From the NCBI GenBank assembly GCA_002394725.1, contig DGUQ01000121.1, forward strand, positions 1-22,903: 22,903 bases of DNA, written 5' to 3'. How positions within the stretch are numbered: position 1 is the stretch's first letter; each line of letters opens with the position of its first letter. The notes under the pieces are model-generated. The model ran no database searches, was not told the DNA's origin, and worked only from the letters and a program-made list of their open reading frames with translations. The DNA is from Ruminococcaceae bacterium UBA4306. Lineage in GTDB: Bacteria > Bacillota > Clostridia > Oscillospirales > Acutalibacteraceae. This document shows positions 6,740-13,898 of the stretch, in pieces. A program made the translations under genes and the position numbers.

Positions 6740-7015
6740 AGGATGAAGAGAGTTGAACCCCAATTGGTTGATAGCGGTATATTTCCGCCTGCTCTTTGTC
6801 AAAATCCTCGTGAATACGTCAAGTATTCACTCCGGTTTTTCCTCGATCAGACAAAAATCTACTCGCTATCAACTGCTTCGCACCGAGAATGAGATCATTT
6901 TCATGGATTTCTCGGTGCAGAGGAGGAGTAACCCTGACGGGTTGCGATCGACGATAAGCCGATAAAGACTGAAAATGACTCATTATCGGCAATTGAGTTC
7001 GATTCTCTTCATCCT
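6740..7015. repeat. 276-bp inverted-repeat element with nested hairpins
   Basis: The ends are imperfect inverted repeats of about 35 bp (left AGGATGAAGAGAGTTGAACC; right, reverse complement, AGGATGAAGAGAATCGAACT). Inside lie: GTTGATAGCG (6767-6776) pairing with CGCTATCAAC (6864-6873); GTGAATAC/GTATTCAC (6810-6817, 6823-6830); GCACCGAGAA/TTCTCGGTGC (6880-6889, 6909-6918); AACCC/GGGTT (6930-6934, 6939-6943); GCCGATAA/TTATCGGC (6958-6965, 6983-6990). All five internal stems are perfect and compatible in one fold. It contains no credible gene and its right end supplies the stop codon of the GNAT gene. It may be a MITE-like mobile element, a structured RNA, or both. Confidence 0.65.
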
Positions 7016-7455
7016 ATCCTTTTCATCATTCTTGTGCAGTCAAATTTCCAGCTCTTGAAAACTTTGTTATCGGATCGGGAATAGCCGAGTTTTTCATAAA
7101 AGCCTGTCGCTTCCAGTCTGGCGTCTATCAGTATTTCTGTATAGCCAAGCTCCGCGATCCATTGTTCAGCCTCGCTGATCACCCTCGCGCCGAGGTGCTT
7201 TCCGCGATACTCAGGCAGAACGACCACCCGTCCAAGCAGAACCGTATTTTCATCCAGCTCATAGAAGCGGCAGGTAGCCACGGGATATTCTTCATCCAGC
7301 AGGACGATGTATTGGCTCCCTTCCCCGTCATGCTCGTCAAATTCCTCACGCAAAGAGATATGATGCTGCCGGTTCATCCCTTGGATCCTGACAGAATATG
7401 CTCCTGCGCGCTGCCATGTTTGAGTCGCTCTCAACGCTACGATGTTCTCCATCAT
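7009..7455 (-). CDS. GNAT-family N-acetyltransferase (ElaA-like)
   Basis: This 148-residue protein belongs to the GCN5-related acetyltransferases, which move acetyl from acetyl-CoA to an amine. Motif A is clear: GRVVVLPEYRGKHLGARVI (75-93), with the acetyl-CoA pyrophosphate loop RGKHLGA (84-90). It is followed by the helix AEQWIAELGYTEILIDAR and the closing ATGFYEKLGY strand-helix motif. The N-terminal part (GSQYIVLLDEEYPVATCRFYE) fits the central sheet. A G-rich sequence (GGGGGAAG) precedes the tandem ATGs at 7455/7452, so the second Met may be used. The stop codon falls within the end of the 276-bp repeat element, so the last residues (MMKRIG) may have been altered by insertion. The substrate cannot be told. 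Confidence 0.85.
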   Translation of the reverse strand: MMENIVALRATQTWQRAGAYSVRIQGMNRQHHISLREEFDEHDGEGSQYIVLLDEEYPVATCRFYELDENTVLLGRVVVLPEYRGKHLGARVISEAEQWIAELGYTEILIDARLEATGFYEKLGYSRSDNKVFKSWKFDCTRMMKRIG

Positions 7456-7485
7456 CTTCCCCCACTCTTTACTCTCATTACAAAA

Positions 7486-7574
7486 TACGGTGATTTTATT
7501 GATCGATTTTTCCTCGCAAGCTCCAAAAAGGATTATGCCAATAGCTCACGCGCTGTTTTTCTTTTCATATCCAT
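7486..7574 (-). pseudogene. Remnant of a TetR-family regulator N-terminus
   Basis: Read from the ATG at 7568 (or 7574) the codons give MKRKTARELLA, then TAA, then SFLELARK in the same frame, then SINKITV after a one-base shift in a run of five A. Changing TAA to GAA and adding one A restores a smooth helix-1/helix-2 start typical of TetR regulators (ARELLAESFLELARKKSINKITV-like). Nothing more of the family is visible before the GNAT gene, so only about 28 codons survive. An AGGAAGGG sequence upstream suggests it was once translated. Confidence 0.6.
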
Positions 7575-7599
7575 CACCCTTCCTCATACGCCTTTAAGC

Positions 7600-8205
7600 C
7601 TATCTCTTTTTATACAACACGAGCTGAGGGTCTGCCCCCTGGGCGCCATAGGTGGCGATCAGGATGAAATCCCTATTGGCGAGCACGCCAAAGCACCGAT
7701 CAGTACCCGTGTGTTCGCCGAACTCCGGTTCAAGCTGAGTGCCGAGATAGGTGGCTTCGTCGTCGAGGAATTTCACATTCGCGCCGTTCGGCAGACGGTA
7801 CGCAAGGTTGACATACTTGCCGACAAGCGAATTCAGCTTTTCGACCTTTGGCATACCTGCGATAGAGAGGGCGTTGATCTCATCGATCAGCTGTTTCTTG
7901 AATTCATCAAACTGCCCGTTGTCGCTGAGATCCTCATACCGCTTCCAGTAATCGAGCTTAGGCAGCATCTCCTTCATATAGACGCGTGCCTGCTCCTCGG
8001 AAAAGCCCTCCCCTACCATGTGAGGGATACATACGTCGATCAGCTCGTCCATATCGCTGTAGGTAAAAACGCCGTCGGCATAACACCACTTGCAGTAATC
8101 CTCGTTCGGCGTACCGTCCTGATTTCTGCCGATGATCTCGTCCTCCAGCGGCATACCGCAGCACTGGCAGATACGGCGTTCCGAGCCTTCTTTTGTGTTC
8201 ATCAT
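7600..8205 (-). CDS. Zinc-ribbon domain protein of unknown function
   Basis: This 201-residue protein starts with a putative four-cysteine zinc ribbon: Cys13/Cys16 in CQCCGMPL and Cys38/Cys41 in YCKWCYADGVF. This is the pattern of the small 'putative zinc ribbon' family often found at the N-terminus of clostridial proteins of unknown role. A helical stretch follows (about 50-105, DMDELIDVCIPHM...KLDYWKRYEDLSD), then a mainly beta C-terminal half (about 120-201) I do not recognise. AGGAGG is 4 bases from the first ATG and 7 from the second (8202), so the latter is the likelier start. It follows the broken GNAT gene by 46 bases and may belong to the TetR-led operon. A substrate-binding or stress role would be speculation. 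Confidence 0.75.
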   Translation of the reverse strand: MMNTKEGSERRICQCCGMPLEDEIIGRNQDGTPNEDYCKWCYADGVFTYSDMDELIDVCIPHMVGEGFSEEQARVYMKEMLPKLDYWKRYEDLSDNGQFDEFKKQLIDEINALSIAGMPKVEKLNSLVGKYVNLAYRLPNGANVKFLDDEATYLGTQLEPEFGEHTGTDRCFGVLANRDFILIATYGAQGADPQLVLYKKR

Positions 8206-8251
8206 AAATCCTCCTGTCGTAATAATAGATGGCTTTTCAGCCTGTTTTGAT

Positions 8252-8506
8252 TTATCGGACTGTTCCGTTCACGATCGCGGCGTACTGCTCCTCGGGGATC
8301 ATCGGAGAAGTGATCTCTCTCAACAGCTCGTCGCTGATCATAAAGCTCCCGGCAAACTGCTTACCGGCTTCTTTGATCTCGCAAAGCCGCGGTACGGTGA
8401 CTGCCTGTGCCTCGGGCGCGTTGAACATCCCGAGCGGCACCCAACCGACCGAGGTGTAGAGCCGCAGGAATCATTCGGCAGATAACGCGTTTGTTATTAC
8501 AGTCAT
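8252..8506 (-). pseudogene. Broken GNAT-like gene with in-frame TGA
   Basis: From ATG 8506, preceded by AAAAGGTGAACCGC, the frame reads MTVITNALSAE, TGA, FLRLYTSVGWVPLGMFNAP and on to a TAA at 8252, 85 codons in all. The opening matches the usual start of a GNAT subfamily (ITNALxAExFLxLYTSVGWxPP) interrupted by one stop codon. After VGWVP the sequence leaves that family (AVTVPRLCEIKEAGKQFAG...), so an internal deletion or fusion has probably joined it to unrelated sequence. Its ribosome binding site overlaps the stop of the flavoprotein gene, showing it was once an operon member. A short product from an internal start is possible but unsupported. Confidence 0.6.
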
Positions 8507-8511
8507 GCGGT

Positions 8512-9207
8512 TCACCTTTTCTTCCACGGACGCGCCTTATCTGTCCAGCCTTTCTCCTTCCAGTAACGCGCGTCTGCCTCATTCCAACCGCTTTTCTGCA
8601 TGAGGTGCATTATCCAAAAGAAGCCTTTGGTTTTCAGCCCGGGCTTTACGCCGCCTTGATGCCGACGTATTCTTTTCGCGATAGAATCTGTTTCTCTGTT
8701 GATCCTCTGCTTTTTCTTTTCGGACACCTTGTTCCAATCAATTGCGGCAACGCCGATCCCGAATTTGTATATCTTAGCTACACCCCAGAAAAACAAGCTG
8801 TCTGCCATATCTTTGTTGGTGGATTTCATGCCGCCGCCAGCGGCTGTGGAAATACACACGCCCTGCTTTTTAAACATTCTTTCCTCAGGGCGGTGAACCA
8901 TCCAGCGCCAACCATAATGATCCAAAAATGCCTTCATGGCTCCCGTCGCGTGATAGACGTAGACGGGACTTGCGAGGATGATCACATCCGCTTCATCGAT
9001 TGCCTGTGTGATTGCGGTGAGCCTGTCATAATGCGGACATTTTGTTTCGCTTTCCTTAAAGCAACGCGTACATCCACAGCAGAATTCTCCGAAATCCTTC
9101 GGCAAAAAGAATTCCGTTGTTTCTCCGCCGATTTTATCCGCGAGTATATGCGCAATATGACAGGTCGAGCCCTTGTGACTCTGACCGTGAATGATAATAG
9201 TTTTCAT
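8512..9207 (-). CDS. Flavodoxin-fold NAD(P)H-dependent oxidoreductase
   Basis: This cytoplasmic flavoprotein of 231 residues probably binds FMN and reduces small molecules with NAD(P)H or ferredoxin. The N-terminus has the FMN-phosphate loop (IIIHGQSHKGSTCHIA, 4-19). The Cys-rich segment CCGCTRC...KC (43-57) resembles iron-sulfur flavoproteins of anaerobes and might hold a cluster. The hallmark ADVIILASPVYVYHATGAMKAFLDH aligns with the flavodoxin-like reductases. The C-terminal 60 residues are basic and aromatic. The start at 9207 is favoured over the upstream in-frame ATG because AGGGAGA lies about 7 bases before it, and because this ATG overlaps the hydrolase stop in ATGA, implying translational coupling. 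The physiological substrate is unknown. Confidence 0.85.
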   Translation of the reverse strand: MKTIIIHGQSHKGSTCHIAHILADKIGGETTEFFLPKDFGEFCCGCTRCFKESETKCPHYDRLTAITQAIDEADVIILASPVYVYHATGAMKAFLDHYGWRWMVHRPEERMFKKQGVCISTAAGGGMKSTNKDMADSLFFWGVAKIYKFGIGVAAIDWNKVSEKKKQRINRETDSIAKRIRRHQGGVKPGLKTKGFFWIMHLMQKSGWNEADARYWKEKGWTDKARPWKKR

Positions 9208-9818
9208 TTTGATTTCTCCCTGATCCATTTATCTAAAAACATAAGCTGCTCCGTCGTATGAAACCAATGCTCGCCGTTCTCCATCACGGTAAGGGCGGCA
9301 CGGTGCTTTTCGGCAAACGCCTTGATTGTTTCGCAGGATGTGATCGCGTCATTGCTGCCGTACAGCATATCAGTCGGAACATCCCAAATAACAGGGTGCT
9401 CGCGCACATAACAAAGATATTCCCACGACAAGTCCTCGCCGGATGAGGTGGGGATCACACCTTGCTTCTTTAATTCATCCTCCGTCACATTTTCCCACGT
9501 CATCCTGTCTAGGATCAACCGCTCCATATCGACGATCGGCGAGATGAAATACGCTTTATCGATACGCGAATCAATCTTTGCACACATACCGAAATACGCG
9601 CCGATACTGTTGGCGATCAGGACAATGTGCTCGTATTCCGCTTTCAGCTTGATGACCGCAAGATGAATCTCTGTGCCCGTTTCCCACGGAGTGAATGTCT
9701 TGTAATCCAAGCCGATCACGTCATAATCGGGAAACAGCGGCTGATAATGCTCGCTCTCCGAAGCGCTGCCGCCCTTGCCGTGGAGATATAAAACCGCGTT
9801 ATTTCTCATTCTATCCAT
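9204..9818 (-). CDS. Alpha/beta hydrolase
   Basis: This 204-residue protein has the alpha/beta-hydrolase fold: AVLYLHGKGGSASESEHY (8-25) supplies the oxyanion HG motif, and VLIANSIGAYFG (66-77) is the nucleophile elbow with Ser71. Ala replaces the first Gly of GxSxG, which is common in YdeN/RBBP9-like members. DMLYGSNDAIT supplies the probable acid and GEHWFH near the C-terminus the catalytic His. It should hydrolyse an ester or thioester; the substrate cannot be named. The start codon overlaps the end of the reconstructed TetR frame (stop at 9811) and its own stop overlaps the flavoprotein start by four bases, so the three genes were built as one translationally coupled unit controlled by the TetR promoter. 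Confidence 0.85.
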   Translation of the reverse strand: MDRMRNNAVLYLHGKGGSASESEHYQPLFPDYDVIGLDYKTFTPWETGTEIHLAVIKLKAEYEHIVLIANSIGAYFGMCAKIDSRIDKAYFISPIVDMERLILDRMTWENVTEDELKKQGVIPTSSGEDLSWEYLCYVREHPVIWDVPTDMLYGSNDAITSCETIKAFAEKHRAALTVMENGEHWFHTTEQLMFLDKWIREKSK

Positions 9819-9967
9819 GTATAGCTCTCATATATACTTTGCAGAAGTGTCGGATATGCCGCTCGATGCTCTCTGTGATCTCCTGCTCAGCCTGCGGCTG
9901 TCTGTCCGCCTTGGCGATGAGCAGAACTACCTGTGCCGTCAGCTCATCGGCGAGCAGCCCGGGGTCG

Positions 9968-10408
9968 TCATTGACGAACAGCCCCTTTTGCCATCATGCC
10001 CCCGATAATTTTGGTGTACATCCTCTGGACGCCCTCAAGCTGGTGGCGCGTGGTGATGGCGGCGAGTCTGTCGCTGCGGAATTGCTCCTGCACCAAGAAT
10101 TTGCGGATCTTGCGGATCATCGGGTCACGCATGGTGAACAGGACTCTCTCCATTGTCATATGGACGAATTCTTCCCTGCTCTCCGGCGGTCTGCCGAGGC
10201 GCTGTTCCGAGCCGAAGGATTCCTCATAGCGCGCCTCCGCGTTGTCGATCAGCGCGTTCAAAATATCCTCCTTGCCCTTAAAATGCTTATAGAGCGACGG
10301 TGCTTTGATCCCGACCCTCTCGGCGATCTGCTCCACACCCGTGCCGTCGTAGCCGTTCTCGGAGAACAGCGTTAACGCTTCTTCCAGTATTCTATCCCTT
10401 GTTGACAC
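9968..10408 (-). CDS. TetR/AcrR-family repressor, C-terminus frameshifted
   Basis: The N-terminal helix-turn-helix is canonical: RDRILEEALTLFSENGYDGTGVEQIAERVGIKAPSLYKHFKGKEDIL. The start is the GTG at 10408, with GAGGAGG five bases upstream; the longer frame to 10447 begins inside the -10 box and is not used. As it stands the protein is about 146 residues, short for the family. Removing one G from the GGGG run at 9982-9985 (minus strand) lets the frame continue for about 50 residues (KGLFVNDDPGLLADELTAQV...) to a TAG at 9811 that overlaps the hydrolase start. That is the expected full length and gene junction. Either a real frameshift or a sequence error is possible. The gene probably represses its own operon. 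Confidence 0.85.
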   Translation of the reverse strand: MSTRDRILEEALTLFSENGYDGTGVEQIAERVGIKAPSLYKHFKGKEDILNALIDNAEARYEESFGSEQRLGRPPESREEFVHMTMERVLFTMRDPMIRKIRKFLVQEQFRSDRLAAITTRHQLEGVQRMYTKIIGGMMAKGAVRQ

Positions 10409-10445
10409 GCGTTCCTCCTCAACAAAGCTAATCATTCTTAGCCTC

Positions 10446-10474
10446 ATTATAGCTAATGCTCTTTAGCTTGTCAA
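10446..10474 (-). promoter_or_regulatory. Consensus sigma-A promoter with palindromic operator
   Basis: On the minus strand TTGACA (10474-10469), a 17-base spacer and TATAAT (10451-10446) match the vegetative consensus perfectly. The spacer holds AGCTAA-AGAGCA-TTAGCT (10468-10451), an inverted repeat ideally placed for repression by the TetR protein encoded just downstream. Leader to the GTG start is about 30 bases. Confidence 0.9.
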
Positions 10475-10498
10475 GAGCAGATAACTAATACTAAGTAG

Positions 10499-10536
10499 AA
10501 AAATGAGGCTGTGACTCCAAGGAATCACAGCCTCAT
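10499..10536 (-). terminator. Terminator of the ABC transporter operon
   Basis: ATGAGGCTGTGATTCC and GGAGTCACAGCCTCAT pair over 16 positions with one mismatch around a TT loop, and TTTTT follows on the minus strand. It lies 20 bases past the permease stop and separates this operon from the TetR promoter. Confidence 0.9.
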
Positions 10537-10555
10537 AAGCTATTCTGCTATTGGA

Positions 10556-13500
10556 TTATGTCGCGTCGGTGAGCTTGAGATCCTTGACCTTTCTCGTGCC
10601 GAACGCGGTGATCACTACGGTGAAGACCGCCGTGATCGCGGCACTGATCAGCCATCCCAGCAGATACGGATCTCTGACAAACTGGGCGTGCGGCATCTCA
10701 ATAAACCGGATGACGATATAGCCCATCAATGCGCCTATGCCGATACCGAGCAGGATGCCGATCGTCGAGGTGATGATCGTTTCGGTGTTCAGATAGCGCT
10801 TGACCTCTTTGACGGTGAAGCCGTTGATACGCATGATCGTCAGCTCGCGCGTCTTTTGGTTGACGTACATCTTCGTGATGTTGAGAAGGATGAAATACGC
10901 CATCAGACCGGCAATCACGAGCAACAGGATCGCCACCTTGTTGAATACGTTAGTCACGAGCTCCAGCTTACCTCTTTCGTCAGCGGCGGGAGAAAGGCTC
11001 TCGTAGCCCTTGACCTGTTCGAGCTTTTCGACCAGCTTCTCCTTATCGGCGCCGTTCAGATACAGGAAATACGTGTTCATCTCGGGCTTTTCACCGAAAT
11101 ACTTTTCATAGGACGCTTCATTCATGATCATGTTGCGACCCATATAGTTGTTGAACACGCCCGCGACCTTGACGTCATTCGGCGCCATGGTGCCGTCGTA
11201 GATGATGATATCGTCGCCCTCGTTCTTGCCCGAGGTCTCGGTGGTTCTGGACTGGATGAATACGCCGTCCGCGTCACTCGGGAGCCCCGTATCCTTCTTC
11301 CACAGCTTGAAGTTGTAGAATTCGGACAGCGCATCCATATCGCCGCAGATCAGGTCGGTGTACTCTACGTCGCTGCCTGCCTTGAACGCGCGCAGGCCTG
11401 ACTGCGCCTTGACGTAGGTAGTGCCTGCGTCATCAAGGATCGCTTCGATCTCTTTCTCAACGCTGTCGGATGTAGCGGAGTTAAAGGTCAGTCTTTCATC
11501 ATATTTCACGATCTCGCCGTACTGCTTATCGGCAACGCTGCTGACGCTGCCGCGCAGGGTAAAGCCGATCACCAACAGCGCGCAGCAGCCTGCGACGCTG
11601 ACGGTCGTCACGATGACGCGAGCCAGATCGGAGCGCATATTGCGCAGGATCAGCCTAGAATACAGGCTGGCGCCGCTCTTGGACGTCTTGGAGCTCTTCC
11701 ATGCCTTGGGCTGTTTTTCTCTCATCAGATCCATTGCGGTGGAGCGCATCAGACTCAGGCAGGAGATCGTGACCGCCACTATGGCAAGCACGATCGCCAG
11801 ACCGACGGCGATCACAGAGGTGCCGACCAGAATACCTGGTGGGATCTGCCCGATCACATACATGTTGCCGTAGGAGTTGAGCACCACGCCCTGGATCACA
11901 AAGTATCCGGCGAGGATACCGATCAAAGCGCCCACGATGGTCGCGCTGATACCGAATACCAGATATTTTCCTAAGATCTCGCTGTTAAAGAAGCCGAGCG
12001 CCTTTACCGTACCGACCAGCTTCCTCTGCTCGTCAACGATACGCTTGATGGTCGTGTAGATGACGAGCGCCGCGATGACGACAAAGAACAGTGAGAAGGT
12101 GACGCTCAGGTTGGAGATACTCTTTGCCGACAGCGAAAGGTGCATATAGCCGCCGTTAGACCCTACGTCAAAGACAAACCAGCTGCAATCCTTGAGCTCG
12201 GAGAGCGCCTTTTTGGCGTCCTCCAGCTTATCGACGCCCTTCTGATACTCCTCTAAGCCGTCGTTGTACTCCTTCTCTTTATCGGAAAGCGTCGTTTTGC
12301 CTTCTTCGAGCTCCTTGACGCCGTCGTCATATTTTTGCTTATTCGTATTGTAGGTCGAGACGCCTTCATCATACTGCGCCTTACCGCTGTTATATTCCGC
12401 GAGACCGGAATTATACTGCGAAAGCCCCGAGTTGAACTCAGCCACACCGGCATCATACTTCGCCTCGCCGTTCTCGTACTGCGCTACGGCGCTGTCGTAC
12501 TTCGCCTTGCTGCTGTTGTACAGTGCCAGAGCGCTGTCGTACTTCGCCTTGCCTGCGTCGTACTGCTGCTTGCCCTCGTTATACGCGGCTAAGCCCTCCT
12601 GATAGAGCTCTTCGGCAGCCGCTACGATCGCTTCATACACCTCGAGCTCCTCGGGTGTGAGCTCGGCGAGCTCTTCGGGGGTCGCGCTCTTCGCTTCCTT
12701 CAGCGCCTGTTCGGCGGCGTCGAGCACTTCCTTCGCGTAGCTCAGCTCCTCCTCGGCTTCGTCGAGCTTTTGCTTGTTGACGTCGAGCTCTGCCTTTGCC
12801 GCGTCGAGCTTCTTCTTGTTCGCGTCAAGCTCGGCTTTCGCGGTAGACAATTTTTTACTCGAATTATAGAGCTCATTATGCGCCGCGTCCAGCTGATTCT
12901 TGGAGCTGCTCAGCGTGCCCTGCGCGCTGTCCAGCTTGGACTTGGAGCTGTCCAGTGTTTGCTTACCGCTGTCCAGCTGGCTCTTCGCGTCCTTGAGCTT
13001 ATCTTCATTTTCACTGATCTTGTCCTTGCCCTCGTCAAGCGCGGTCTTGCCGTCGTCCAGCTTTTCCTTCGCTTCATCGAGCTTTTTCTGACCGTCGTCG
13101 ATCTCTTTCTGATATCGATCCTTGATCTCGGCGGTACGGAGCGCCGACCGTTCATCGGCGATCTCATTGAGGCGTTCCTTAGCGGCGTCGGTTTTCTTCT
13201 TATACTCGTCGCTGAAACGGCTCATGCCCTCGGTGGATTTGAGGACGACCTCCGCTCTCATGAAGCAGCCGTCAAGCTGTTCATCGTCAAAAGCGTCGGG
13301 CGCAACCAGAATATAGCGGTTACCGGGAGCGAAGTCGGGCTTTGCGAGATGGTCGGGGTGCATAACGATACCCGTGACCTTATACTCCTTGCCCTTCATA
13401 AACTTGGGTGTGTCACCGCTTTCATCAACGGCGGTGACGGTATCTCCGACAGCGTAGCCGAGCTTTTCCGCGATGGTCTGCTCGACCGCGCATTCATCCG

Positions 13501-13879
13501 CCTTTTGCGGCAGACTGCCCTCCGCGATCTCGGGTACGTTGATCCTCTCGCTGACAGAGACGATGTTGATTTTCTCGTGGATATCGCCGCTGCTGACCTT
13601 TGCGTTCGCGAAATAGATGCCCTCGACGTCCTTGACATCCTCATCCGCCTTGATCGCGTCGATATCCGCGTTTGTCAAAAGCAGTGACGAGGTGATCTCA
13701 AAATCCCGGAAGGACGTTTTTTGGTAAAAGTTGTCACCCGCATTCCGCATGGAAGCGGCGGAATAGCAGATGCCGAGATAGGACGACGCCGCCATTGCCG
13801 CGATAAAGACAACGGAGATCCACGAAAGCAGATTCTTTTTGATATTGCGCGATGCGTCCTTAACCTGTGTTTTTTTCAT
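10556..13879 (-). CDS. Large FtsX/MacB-type ABC transporter permease with coiled-coil insert
   Basis: This 1107-residue membrane protein is a fused two-module FtsX-type permease. TM1 is at about 17-40, followed by a MacB-like extracytoplasmic domain (to about 225). A long, charged repeat region (about 225-565) is rich in units such as KLDEAKEKLDDGK, YNSGLAEYNSGKAQYDEG and predicts an extended coiled coil. Then come three membrane helices of the first FtsX domain (about 590-720), TM at about 755-780, a second extracytoplasmic domain, and the final FtsX domain (about 985-1100). Family members act in mechanotransmission, lipoprotein or peptide export and bacitracin-type resistance; similar coiled inserts occur in type VII/YhgE-like proteins and in clostridial permeases. 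The ATPase partner is encoded immediately upstream (19-bp gap). The substrate is unknown. Confidence 0.88.
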   Translation of the reverse strand: MKKTQVKDASRNIKKNLLSWISVVFIAAMAASSYLGICYSAASMRNAGDNFYQKTSFRDFEITSSLLLTNADIDAIKADEDVKDVEGIYFANAKVSSGDIHEKINIVSVSERINVPEIAEGSLPQKADECAVEQTIAEKLGYAVGDTVTAVDESGDTPKFMKGKEYKVTGIVMHPDHLAKPDFAPGNRYILVAPDAFDDEQLDGCFMRAEVVLKSTEGMSRFSDEYKKKTDAAKERLNEIADERSALRTAEIKDRYQKEIDDGQKKLDEAKEKLDDGKTALDEGKDKISENEDKLKDAKSQLDSGKQTLDSSKSKLDSAQGTLSSSKNQLDAAHNELYNSSKKLSTAKAELDANKKKLDAAKAELDVNKQKLDEAEEELSYAKEVLDAAEQALKEAKSATPEELAELTPEELEVYEAIVAAAEELYQEGLAAYNEGKQQYDAGKAKYDSALALYNSSKAKYDSAVAQYENGEAKYDAGVAEFNSGLSQYNSGLAEYNSGKAQYDEGVSTYNTNKQKYDDGVKELEEGKTTLSDKEKEYNDGLEEYQKGVDKLEDAKKALSELKDCSWFVFDVGSNGGYMHLSLSAKSISNLSVTFSLFFVVIAALVIYTTIKRIVDEQRKLVGTVKALGFFNSEILGKYLVFGISATIVGALIGILAGYFVIQGVVLNSYGNMYVIGQIPPGILVGTSVIAVGLAIVLAIVAVTISCLSLMRSTAMDLMREKQPKAWKSSKTSKSGASLYSRLILRNMRSDLARVIVTTVSVAGCCALLVIGFTLRGSVSSVADKQYGEIVKYDERLTFNSATSDSVEKEIEAILDDAGTTYVKAQSGLRAFKAGSDVEYTDLICGDMDALSEFYNFKLWKKDTGLPSDADGVFIQSRTTETSGKNEGDDIIIYDGTMAPNDVKVAGVFNNYMGRNMIMNEASYEKYFGEKPEMNTYFLYLNGADKEKLVEKLEQVKGYESLSPAADERGKLELVTNVFNKVAILLLVIAGLMAYFILLNITKMYVNQKTRELTIMRINGFTVKEVKRYLNTETIITSTIGILLGIGIGALMGYIVIRFIEMPHAQFVRDPYLLGWLISAAITAVFTVVITAFGTRKVKDLKLTDAT

Positions 13880-13898
13880 GATGAACCCCTTTCCTGCC

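Noticed and set aside
6740..7015. tRNA gene suggested by GAGTTCGATTCTC at the right end
   Set aside because: The T-arm-like string cannot form a five-pair T stem, and no acceptor, D or anticodon arms fit. The string is part of the terminal inverted repeat.
7162..8250. Plus-strand reading frame of 362 codons
   Set aside because: It crosses the GNAT gene, the TetR relic and the zinc-ribbon gene in antisense. No domain is visible and the real genes have good starts.
12335..12592. Tandem DNA repeat or CRISPR-like array
   Set aside because: The period follows codons for the YNSG/YDSA coiled-coil units, with no fixed-length repeat and spacer pattern, so it is a protein repeat inside the permease gene.
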